Source: Sphingorhabdus sp. | GTDB lineage: Bacteria; Pseudomonadota; Alphaproteobacteria; Sphingomonadales; Sphingomonadaceae | Direction: 5' to 3' | Length of the DNA stretch: 64,000 bases | Assembly (NCBI GenBank): GCA_028279555.1 | Contig: JANQNO010000006.1 | Location: forward strand, 278,864-342,863 | Part shown: in pieces, positions 50,801 to 56,687 of the stretch | Layout: the number at the start of each line of letters is the position of its first letter | Position numbering within the stretch: position 1 is the stretch's first letter | Notes under the pieces: generated by a model | Databases searched by the model: none | Seen by the model: the letters and a program-made list of their open reading frames with translations, nothing else | Told to the model about the DNA's origin: nothing | Program-made: the position numbers and the translations under genes

Positions 50801-52872
50801 GCATTGCTGGTCAGCAACTTGGAGATCGCCAGAGACGCAATTTGTGCGGTATTCGTAACAATCGGGCCAGCGGTGACCTGTGTGGTTACTTCATCGCTCT
50901 GGGTCGAAGCGGTATTGCTGATCGAACCTGTATCCATATCGGATTGCTGGACGCTGTAGCTTCCAGTGAGCACGCAGGTCGCACCGGGTGCGAGCGTCGC
51001 GCATGTTTCGCTATTGGGCGTGATCAGCGGATCGGAAACGACGACATTATTTTGCGAGACATTGCCGTCATTGGTCGCGGTGATGGTGTAGATCAGCGTA
51101 TCGCCCAGCGTGATATCGCCCGAGCTATCTTCATCAGCATTGCTGGTGAATGCCTTGCTCAGAGAAAGCGAAGGTGCGGCGTTAAATGTCGTGACCGTGG
51201 GGTCGGAATCATTGGTGCCATCATCATCCGATATATCCGTGACATCATCGCTGCCTGCGGTGCTGTCTCCGGCTGCCGTCGCGGAGTTGCTGATCGACCC
51301 TGCATCGACATCCGCCTGATCGAGCGTGTAGCTGCCGGTTATGGTTGTGGTATCACCGGGCGCTATAGGATCGACCAGCGTCCAGCTTGTTCCCGCAAAG
51401 CTGGCAATCGCCGCGTCGGTGGTGCTGGTGATGCTGTTCGCCCCGGCATGGGTCAGCGTATCAGCAACCTCGATATTGCCGATGGTGACATCGCCAATAT
51501 TTTCGACCGTGATCGACCAATCGACGATATCGCCCGCCGCTGTAGGCGTGGTTGCCGTCACGTCCGATTTGATCACCTCCAGGCCCGCCGTGCCAAACAG
51601 GCTGGCATCTGCCGAAAAAGTGCCGGTGATATTGTTGATTGTCTGATCCGAGGTGATCGAACCGGTATCCACCGTATTTGTAACGATGCTGGGATTGGCT
51701 GAGTCTATGGACAGTCCGGGAAATTCGACGGCCCGGAAATGGATACGCAGCGTGGCGCTATCCCCGACGCAGAGCTTTCCGACATTCCAGTTGCCGGTCG
51801 CGTCATCATAGCTGCCACCCGATGGTGAGGGATACATCGCCGAACCGGGAAATTGCGGATTGGCGCAGGTTGCGTCGCTGGTGAAATTTCCGCCCACAAC
51901 GCCGCCAACCAGTATCTCGTTCGACACAAATTCCAGCCCGGTGGGCAATATATCCGGTATCACTAGATTGGTGAGCGCGGAAGGCCCACCTATGTTGGAG
52001 ATCTGGATATCGAAAAAGGCTTCATCGCCGGGCTGTAGATTACCAGCATTGCTGATGCTCTTGACGATATCGAGCCTTTGAGTTTCGAGTGCGGTACCAA
52101 AACCGAAAGCTTCACGTGCATTGCCGGCAACTGCCGCCAGATTGAGGTTGATCGCGCCAACCGGTACATCTACCGACCAATCAAGGTTCAGATTTTGGAT
52201 AATACCATTCTGTTCAAATGTTGTCGGTTTTCCGACAACAACCGTGTTCAACTCTCCATCAGGATCATTGACGACCGGCAATTCGCCCGTATCGCCAGCA
52301 GGCCAGTCCCAATCGATAGAATAGGAGTCAAAAGCCGAAGCGGTATTGTTGAAGCCGCCATTCCCGCGGATCTGAAGCTTGTAGATGAGATCGGTATCAT
52401 TCATCACCACATTGAAACTGGAACTGGTGAAGGTAAAATTGGCGTTGCTGACTCCGGTCGGGTCAAAGTGGAAACCGATAAAGCCGGAATCCGGGTTAAA
52501 TCTGGTTATGTCGTAGGTTCGGTTCGCGGTTGCCGTGAACGACCAGGTGCCTTCAAAAGTGGTGGGATCGCCATTGGTATCGACGTTGCAACTGACAGTG
52601 TGCGTCGCCTGATTGCTGCCGGTTGTCGTGGTGCAGCCATTCGATCCCGGCGTATGCAGGAAGGTCTGCGCCGAAAGCTGCGCTGGCAAGATCAGCACCA
52701 GGACTGTCAAGACCAGCAGCACAAGGAACAGATAGGATGATAATAGCGACCGGCCTCGACCGGCGCCTTTCTTCCCATCGCGCGAGCGGACCGGGATGTG
52801 CCGGGCCGTTCTTACCGTGGGCCGCGCCGTATCTTTCCCGTCAATCAGTTCTGATTTTTTGACCTGTAACAA
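41863..52872 (-). CDS. Giant repeat surface protein: DUF11-type tandem repeats, SdrD-B-like domains, OmpA-like C-terminus
   Basis: 3669 aa; hydrophobic secretion segment; 23 repeats of ~112 aa counted by hand; SGIVFNDSNGD and GKVFEDRNGNGYQDDGEPGI SdrD-B-like motifs; weak OmpA-like SFEAGSDVLRQSVAARLPEVL C-terminus. Confidence 0.88.
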   Translation of the reverse strand: MLQVKKSELIDGKDTARPTVRTARHIPVRSRDGKKGAGRGRSLLSSYLFLVLLVLTVLVLILPAQLSAQTFLHTPGSNGCTTTTGSNQATHTVSCNVDTNGDPTTFEGTWSFTATANRTYDITRFNPDSGFIGFHFDPTGVSNANFTFTSSSFNVVMNDTDLIYKLQIRGNGGFNNTASAFDSYSIDWDWPAGDTGELPVVNDPDGELNTVVVGKPTTFEQNGIIQNLNLDWSVDVPVGAINLNLAAVAGNAREAFGFGTALETQRLDIVKSISNAGNLQPGDEAFFDIQISNIGGPSALTNLVIPDILPTGLEFVSNEILVGGVVGGNFTSDATCANPQFPGSAMYPSPSGGSYDDATGNWNVGKLCVGDSATLRIHFRAVEFPGLSIDSANPSIVTNTVDTGSITSDQTINNITGTFSADASLFGTAGLEVIKSDVTATTPTAAGDIVDWSITVENIGDVTIGNIEVADTLTHAGANSITSTTDAAIASFAGTSWTLVDPIAPGDTTTITGSYTLDQADVDAGSISNSATAAGDSTAGSDDVTDISDDDGTNDSDPTVTTFNAAPSLSLSKAFTSNADEDSSGDITLGDTLIYTITATNDGNVSQNNVVVSDPLITPNSETCATLAPGATCVLTGSYSVQQSDMDTGSISNTASTQSDEVTTQVTAGPIVTNTAQIASLAISKLLTSNADEDSSGDVSLGDTLTYTVTATNDGNVTQADVVVSDAMITPNSETCTQTSPGADCVLTGTYVVTQSDVDTGSISNTGSAQSNEVTTAVTDSLVTPTQAASPSLAIAKAVTGNADEDASGDVSVGDTLTYTVTATNDGNITQNGVVVSDALITPSSQTCATLAPSADCVLSGSYQITQADADAGQISNTASVQSDEVTTPAAVGPVTTSVAQNPALSISKSLTSNADEDSSGDISVGDTLTYTVTASNDGDVTLSNMVVSDAKITPSSNSCASVAPAGSCVLTGSYVVTQGDVDAGSISNTGSVTTTEVPGPTTTPPVTTPTQNATPSLALTKILASNADEDNSGDITLGDTLTYTVTATNDGNVTQNNVVVSDPLITPNSQTCATLAPAATCVLTGSYSVQQSDMDAGAISNSASVQSDEVTTPVTAGPVVTNVAQNASLAIAKALTSNADEDGSSDVSVGDTLTYTVTATNNGNITLNNVVVSDAKTTPNSQTCATLAPGADCVLSGTYVVTQAEIDAGSVDNSGSVTSTEVPGPINTPVLNTPTQAGNPSFAIAKAVTANADEDGSGTVTLGDTLTYTVTATNDGNLTLNNVVVSDTLITPNSQTCASVAPGESCMLTGTYQVSLADADAGQISNTASVQATKFSTPVTTSLVTPVLSTPAFTITKDVDTASISAPATLGYTITVTNSGNVSLTTPALTDALSQDGNSLTLTSGPTFTGGDDDSDGEIDPGESWTYAANYAATQANIDDGNDIINIATLDTDQLAPASDSATTTIGAAPALTISKADVTAAVPAQAGDRVDWEITVDNSGNVSLSGVTLTDTLTNGDGAVLALTSGPTLRAATDGDGDGEIDINESWIFDASYILTQADVDSGSVTNAVSVVTNEVAGPTAAPNPPVTTIAGAPSLSIAKVQSGNADEDGSGTITLGDTLTYTITATNSGNTTQNNVVVSDPLITPDSQTCAAVAPGATCTLTGSYQVAVEDADSGQVTNTASAESDEVTTPVTAGPITTNVAQNPALTVIKTDVTPAAPSAAGDTASWEISVANTGNVSLTGVSLNDVLTDGDGSVLALTSGPSLRVTTDGDGDGEIDPGENWIYDASYTLTQSDIDSGSITNSVTVSTTELPGPTPAPNPPVTTINAVPAFTIAKDVDTANITAPATLGYTIAVTNSGNVSLTNPALTDNLTQDGSALVLTSGPALNAGDTDSDGEIDPGETWSYSASYAANQADIDNGNDIINSATFSADQVTAASDNAVTSITINPALSITKSAPFNADEDGSGDISLGDTLTYIVTATNDGNVSLTNVEVTDSKTTPASQSCASVAPGATCVLTGTYTVTQADVDAGSISNSGSITSTEVPGPTTTPPVVTTTTPADSSLTLNKALTSNADEDGSATISLGDTLTYMITATNDGNVTQDNVVVTDSKTTPGSRTCASVAPGATCILTGVYQVSQDDVDTGNISNTGSVTSTLITTPVTTNPVITDIPQSAVLSLAKLLTSNADEDSSGDISLGDTLTYTITATNDGNVTQSNVVVADPKITPDSQICATLAPGATCVLTGTYQVSLADADAGEVSNTASVQSDEITTPIATQPVITAVSTNAALSLVKSSPVNADEDSSGDISVGDTLTYTVTATNDGNVSLTDVVVSDAKIMPSSRTCATIAPGETCVLTGTYSVSQTDVDGGVISNSASVTSVEVPGPTITPPVTTITQEKMPSIALAKILANNADGDGSGDISVGDVLTYRVTATNDGNVTLNDVTVGDQKITPNTENCATLAPGASCVLTGNYTVSQADVDAGSVSNSATVTSPDIADPVTTPPVVTATQKGDPSLALAKQLTSNADEDGSGDISLGDTLTYTVIATNDGNVTLTGVVVSDDKIDPSSISCASLAPAQTCVLTGSYQVTQADIDGGSISNTASVTSTEVPGPTTTPPVVTPTQTGDPSLTLDKVLASNADEDTSGDVSAGDTLTYTVTATNDGNVTLSDVTVLDDKISPDSKTCAALAPGATCVLTGSYTVSQTDIDSGSISNTASATSPSLPQPVTVPPLTTVTQDRDPSLALTKILASNADEDTSGDITLGDTLTYTVTATNDGNVTQHNVLVSDNRITPDSQTCASVAPGAMCVLSGTYRVTLEDADAGEVRNSASAQSDEVATPVTAGPLVTAVESTPMLTLVKSDPVNADEDGSGDISLGDTLTYTITATNEGNASLTGVTITDDKITPSSTSCPALVPAEACVLSGSYQVSQADIDAGSVTNSASVISDDIPDPVTTPPVVTATQPARRALSLDKSLAGNADGDGSGDISLDDLLTYRIAATNNGNVTLNNVVVSDNKTMPSSQTCATLAPGAACVLTGSYQVTLTDTDAGEVRNIANAAADMIADPVRAELILEVARAGSISGIVFNDSNGDQIAQDDEQRLPGWIVEIIREENSQSAASASSSANTGNAEGQAQIIAHTTTNTDGYYEFTGLRLGSYQLRFRNPVNDVLYGDISGLELTGGNLTVDQNLPIDPSGVFYDAVTRAPVQGVVATLVNRDGNPLPDVCFIDISQQNQLSDGSGFYRFDIVPGAASSCPVGETEYRIVFDAPGNFSDNPSTVIAVQDGPLNPPAGVGPFLVALQSTAPAAGEDTTYYLSFVLGSGDRDIINNHIPLDPFSDRGPLMVTKSSIKRSVSVGELVPYTITVRNNENVQRAGVDVIDVIPPGFKYVQGSAVVAGVASEPLQASRELRWEDQIIPANDSVEYSLTMVVGAGVTGGDRVNIGFARASIDGAEVSNRGQAVVSILPSAIFDCAEIIGKVFEDRNGNGYQDDGEPGIANARLATVNGQLITTDQYGRYHITCAAVPDARIGSNYVLKLDKRSLPAGYEVTTENPRAIRLTRGKVSKLNFGVKAAGHVAVDISDASFEAGSDVLRQSVAARLPEVLKGAEANNPIVRIAYQMSEAESVDLAKARTAAASKAILAIFAGNGGTEPIIEVDISRQRPEAPEGDDQ
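43642..51582 (-). repeat. Protein-coding tandem repeat array (23 DUF11-like units, mostly ~336 bp)
   Basis: Units aligned by hand on the consensus SLxLxKxLTSNADEDxSGDISLGDTLTYTVTATNDGNVTxNNVVVSDxxITPxSxTCATLAPGATCVLTGSYxVTQADVDAGSISNTAS. Confidence 0.9.
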
Positions 52873-53209
52873 AATTCTGCCCCTTGCATGTAATTCGGTT
52901 CATGGCTTTGTCGGGTGACAGAATGAAAATCAGATTTAGTGGTTAATTATTTACTTATCATTTTCGAATGATCGCAGTTTATAGGACTATCTTTTGTCCA
53001 TATCGGATATATTATTTATATTATACTTTATTTTTATAGATATAATTCTGGGTAACAATGGCAAGCTTCATCCAGAATGGATGATTAGGCTCGTCGCCAT
53101 GACAATACTCATTTGTTTGAGTGCCGCTGCATGCCTTGAAATACGGCCGGGATGCAGCCGACAAGACATGGCAGCGGCCTGCATCATACCCGGAGACTGT
53201 CAGAAAAAC

Positions 53210-53254
53210 TGGAGCGGGCTAGGCGATTCGAACGCCCGAACCCAACCTTGGCAA
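53210..53254 (-). pseudogene. tRNA-Gly(GCC) 3' half (anticodon loop to CCA), possible attachment-site scar
   Basis: Reverse complement TTGCCAAGGTTGGGTTCGGGCGTTCGAATCGCCTAGCCCGCTCCA: GCC anticodon loop, T-arm GGGCG-TTCGAAT-CGCCT, acceptor 3' strand and CCA; no matching 5' half alongside. Confidence 0.55.
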
Positions 53255-53341
53255 AATCGAAAGATGGTTGAACATGGTAGCGATCGCTGAAACTTCTCAG
53301 CAGGTTAGGTGAACATACTAACCCATAATATCGCGCCATCT

Positions 53342-53365
53342 GTTACCTAAAAGGCCTTAGGTAAC
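53342..53365. promoter_or_regulatory. 24-bp palindrome GTTACCTAAAAGGCCTTAGGTAAC (copy 1)
   Basis: Perfect 9-bp arms GTTACCTAA/TTAGGTAAC; second copy at 61330. Confidence 0.7.
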
Positions 53366-53477
53366 ATCCCCAATAATGCTAAAAATTATTATGCCCAACC
53401 GCTCATGGGTTTGAGGATCAACATCTGCAATATCCCGGAAACAGACCTAAAATATCGCTTTTCCGCCCAATCGATTG

Positions 53478-54434
53478 TCAGTACGATTTGCGCTGAACAC
53501 CGCCCGGTCCCAAGGGTTTGCAAGTGTAGGTTCCACTTTCAGAAAAATGCCGTAACAATTTGCCTGCCGGACTCCGAACATAGAACATGAAGCCCATTGT
53601 TTTCTTGGGTGGCGAGCCCGTGCCAAAATTGGCGTCTGACCAGTCGACAGGAAAATCGGCTATATACTGGACTTCATCGCCCGGCGACGCTTTCACCTCC
53701 TGATGCCCGCCGGTCCAATTCCGTCCGCGAAAATGCACTTGCCCCGAGAAAGGAGCTACCCAGGTGGCGTTGACCGCCAAGCGGATTTTGGTGGGGCAGA
53801 TATAGCCATTCATCACCTGGTCGCCATGCTGGCCTGAGAGAAACTGGAAAGGCCTGAACTTCACAACAGGTTGAGGGTTGCTGCGGCGCGGTTTGCCAGA
53901 GGCGGAAGTTTCGCCTTCCTCAACCTTCCAGGTGGTTTCGACATTGCCGCCCTTTGCTGCCTGAGCCGGGCGGATGTTCTTATATGTAATGCCGAGCGAT
54001 TGCAGAGGGCTGCCATCATCGCCCAGCTTTTTCATATCCCTCCGCTTGCCGGTGACAACGCCTTCGAGAAGGTATCTTTTTTCCGTCCCATCCTTCCTCA
54101 TCACCACCAGCGCCGAGCGGCGTTTGGCCTTGGCAAGGCGGCCATCTTTCAGGGGTTTTCTGTAAACAATGGTAACGGTCCCGGGGCCGGACAGAGATTT
54201 TGGAAAAGCCGATTGCGTCAGGCCCCAGCTCCAGGACAGGACGTCAATTTCATCCGTATGATCGTCGCTTTTGTTTTGCGTGCCTGAAAATTTCACATAG
54301 CCCTCTGCCAAAGCGGGCGGCGCAGCGGCAACGGAGCCGAAAAAGCAAAGAGCCGCCAGCGCAAAAAACGCTTTCTTGCTACTGCCCCTGAATATTGCCG
54401 CCGGCCTGATCGATACTGCTTCGAACTTCCACAT
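53478..54434 (-). CDS. Secreted protein: Hcp-like domain plus shared C-terminal 'CPTxxRL...CKP' domain
   Basis: Signal peptide; VKFSGTQNKSDDHTDEIDVLSWSWGLTQS resembles T6SS Hcp (DEIxVLSWSWG); C-terminal ICPTKIRLAVNATWVAPFSGQVHFRGRNW shared with two neighbours. Confidence 0.65.
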   Translation of the reverse strand: MWKFEAVSIRPAAIFRGSSKKAFFALAALCFFGSVAAAPPALAEGYVKFSGTQNKSDDHTDEIDVLSWSWGLTQSAFPKSLSGPGTVTIVYRKPLKDGRLAKAKRRSALVVMRKDGTEKRYLLEGVVTGKRRDMKKLGDDGSPLQSLGITYKNIRPAQAAKGGNVETTWKVEEGETSASGKPRRSNPQPVVKFRPFQFLSGQHGDQVMNGYICPTKIRLAVNATWVAPFSGQVHFRGRNWTGGHQEVKASPGDEVQYIADFPVDWSDANFGTGSPPKKTMGFMFYVRSPAGKLLRHFSESGTYTCKPLGPGGVQRKSY

Positions 54435-54516
54435 TTCATTTCTCCTCGAAATAGCTGCTTCAAAAAAGTTGTTATGCATCTGTCGCGCCGATTGATTCAG
54501 CGTGCCTATGGGCAGG

Positions 54517-55119
54517 TCACTCTCGCTGCGCTCCTGATGGCATCGGGCTGCAAATGACCCTCACCGTCAACCTCTGCGGATGTGCCTCCCTTACGCGCGT
54601 TTTCGTGCTGTAGCCGCTCCTCGGCCAGCGCCTTTTCTCGCGAACATCCCAGACGGCAATGGCGGAAACGGTGTAAGCGGAATGGCGCATCAATGTGCCG
54701 CCAACCCTGAGAAATTGCCTGCGCGCATTGCCGCCGCGGCGTTTGATCTCATCATTGCAAAGGCGAACGGGCGAAAGCTTCATCGACGGATTGACCCACG
54801 CGGCGACGTCCATGACCGGAACGCTGTAGGTATCGACCCGGCTGCCCGTGAACTGACCGCTATCCAGACTGACCAATGTTTCGCCAATGCGCAGCAATGC
54901 ATCGCGTTGGCGCACCATGTTTTTGGGTCGTTCGATGGTTACGCCCAGCTTATAGCTGATCAGCCGGTTGGAAACGCGCGTATATTCGGTGCCATTTCCT
55001 ACCACGATTATTGACGGAACCGGCGAGTATATATTGATTTCAACCGTCTCGGCCTGTGCAATGCCAGGCGCGAAGACGGCGGCGCAGATACAGCAGAAGA
55101 TATTGCGAGGAGAGCGCAT
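54517..55119 (-). CDS. Secreted LCND-domain protein
   Basis: Signal peptide MRSPRNIFCCICAAVFAPGIAQA; PVMDVAAWVNPSMKLSPVRLCNDEIKRRGGNARRQFLRVGGTLMRHSAYTVSAIAVW shared with neighbours. Confidence 0.7.
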   Translation of the reverse strand: MRSPRNIFCCICAAVFAPGIAQAETVEINIYSPVPSIIVVGNGTEYTRVSNRLISYKLGVTIERPKNMVRQRDALLRIGETLVSLDSGQFTGSRVDTYSVPVMDVAAWVNPSMKLSPVRLCNDEIKRRGGNARRQFLRVGGTLMRHSAYTVSAIAVWDVREKRRWPRSGYSTKTRVREAHPQRLTVRVICSPMPSGAQRE

Positions 55120-55142
55120 CTCAATCGATCCGAAACGCCCGT

Positions 55143-55589
55143 CTAACCCGGCGGCAAGGCATCGTCGGGATCCCAGGTCGAAATGATGATGATGCAGCCG
55201 CTTCCCACACCCGAGCAAACAGTGTTCTTGCCAACCTTGGTTGCTTTCATCGTGACAGTGAGATCGCGCGCCGGACGCCCAGGGACAGCGAAGTTATTGG
55301 TCGAGATGATTTCGGTCAGCGATGCACGATCGATCAGGCATCTCTTCTTTTGCCCATTGCGGCTTTGGACCCGCGTTATCTTGAACGCGCCCTTGCCAGG
55401 AACCGACAGCTTGTATTTGCCGCGTTTCTGCTCGATCGCTTTCGAGCTGATATAGCGGCTGTCGGGCGCGCTTCTCACCTCCTTTTTCGCCTCGGAGGCA
55501 GTCACGGCCATGCTCGCTAGGGCGATGCAAGCGAAGGCAGAACCGGCGGCAAATTTGCGGCTTGTCAGCGACCGAAATTTGATGGGCAT
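55143..55589 (-). CDS. Small secreted protein of unknown family within the LCND operon
   Basis: Signal peptide MPIKFRSLTSRKFAAGSAFACIALASMAVTASEA; cysteines near the C-terminus. Confidence 0.65.
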   Translation of the reverse strand: MPIKFRSLTSRKFAAGSAFACIALASMAVTASEAKKEVRSAPDSRYISSKAIEQKRGKYKLSVPGKGAFKITRVQSRNGQKKRCLIDRASLTEIISTNNFAVPGRPARDLTVTMKATKVGKNTVCSGVGSGCIIIISTWDPDDALPPG

Positions 55590-55644
55590 TCTATTGCTCC
55601 TTTGTCGCATAATGATCGATATCGATAGGAAGATGTGCAGCGCT

Positions 55645-56673
55645 TCAGGGTTTCCTGCATTTGATGGTGACCTTTTTCTCGATCACCTGTTTCTCGACAT
55701 TGCGCTGATTGAGCACATGCAGTTTTACCGTCAGACGTTTCGTCTTGTTTTTCCGTCCGCCCAATTGCCACTGCAATGGATAGCTGGCGACAGCCCCCGT
55801 TCTGCTGAATGCATTCAGCTTGATTGGTGTTTTCTTTGATTTCCAGCCTTTGACTGAGAAATATACATCGCCGGTAAATTCGCGGCGCCCTTTGATCTGA
55901 CTTTCCAGCCGGAGCCTCGCAGGACACAGGAAATTCCCTGCCGCCAGAAATCTCTTCGGTGTAGATAGGATTTTTGCGCCGATGGGTTTCTTCCTGGCCT
56001 GCTTTTCCATGACCGCGCCCATATCAACACGCGTCGTGCTCGTTTCGGTCGCTTTCTTCGCCTTGTTGCCGATCGGATTGCATTTGACGTAAACCGTGGT
56101 CATGATCTTGGGAGAGTCGAAGGTCCGGTAATAGGTGGGATCGAAGCGACCTACCCTGTTTTCCTTCAGCAACCATTTTGCGCTGGCTCTAACTTCATAG
56201 GCGGAATGTCTAAGAATGGTGCCACCATTTTTCAGGAATTTCTTTCGCGCGCTTCCTTTCTGATAGCTGAGTTCATCGTTGCACAATTTTATCGGCGACA
56301 CGCGCTCATTCACAGCTCTCCATGCGCGAAGATCCATGACTGGCGTGGTAATTTTGTGAACCTCATGCGCCAGAACATTGTCGACATCGGCATAGTGATT
56401 TTCGACAAATATCTTGCCGGTCGCCCTTTGCCCTGTTTTCGGTTTTCTGCCCTTGAGAATAAAGAAGAAATCGAGCTGTTTGGTGACCACGGTATCGTAG
56501 CCGCCGCCATGGCCGTCCACCACAATCACGGGCGTTTTATACCTGTCGAAGCCTGCTTTTTCGACGGGCGCTTTAACCTGTGTAACCGGGGGCAGTTCCG
56601 GAAGGCCAGCCATAACCGCCACCGGCAAGGAGGCTCCCGCCAAGGCCAATACTCCGCATACTAGATATCGCAT
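55645..56673 (-). CDS. Secreted LCND-domain protein with C-terminal CP[TA]xxRL domain
   Basis: TTPVMDLRAWRAVNERVSPIKLCNDELSYQKGSARKKFLKNGGTILRHSAYEVRASAKW; FLCPARLRLESQIKGRREFTGDVYF...VTIKCRKP. Confidence 0.72.
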   Translation of the reverse strand: MRYLVCGVLALAGASLPVAVMAGLPELPPVTQVKAPVEKAGFDRYKTPVIVVDGHGGGYDTVVTKQLDFFFILKGRKPKTGQRATGKIFVENHYADVDNVLAHEVHKITTPVMDLRAWRAVNERVSPIKLCNDELSYQKGSARKKFLKNGGTILRHSAYEVRASAKWLLKENRVGRFDPTYYRTFDSPKIMTTVYVKCNPIGNKAKKATETSTTRVDMGAVMEKQARKKPIGAKILSTPKRFLAAGNFLCPARLRLESQIKGRREFTGDVYFSVKGWKSKKTPIKLNAFSRTGAVASYPLQWQLGGRKNKTKRLTVKLHVLNQRNVEKQVIEKKVTIKCRKP

Positions 56674-56687
56674 CGACTACCTCCCAG

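Noticed and set aside
43642-51582. Regular repeats considered as a possible CRISPR or satellite array
   Set aside because: Mostly ~336-bp units in one open reading frame with protein-level conservation and DNA-level drift; no short identical repeats with unique spacers.
52994-53290. 98-aa plus-strand ORF with hydrophobic N-terminus
   Set aside because: The N-terminus is just AT-rich DNA and the rest reads through the tRNA-Gly fragment; no coding signature.
53303-53323. Inverted repeat GGTTAG...CTAACC next to palindrome copy 1
   Set aside because: Only 6-bp arms, no second copy, no clear relation to the 24-bp palindrome; kept out of findings.
53478-54434. Type VI secretion locus suggested by the Hcp-like domain
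   Set aside because: No Tss/VgrG/ClpV genes in the window and the protein has a Sec-type signal peptide; only the domain similarity is claimed.
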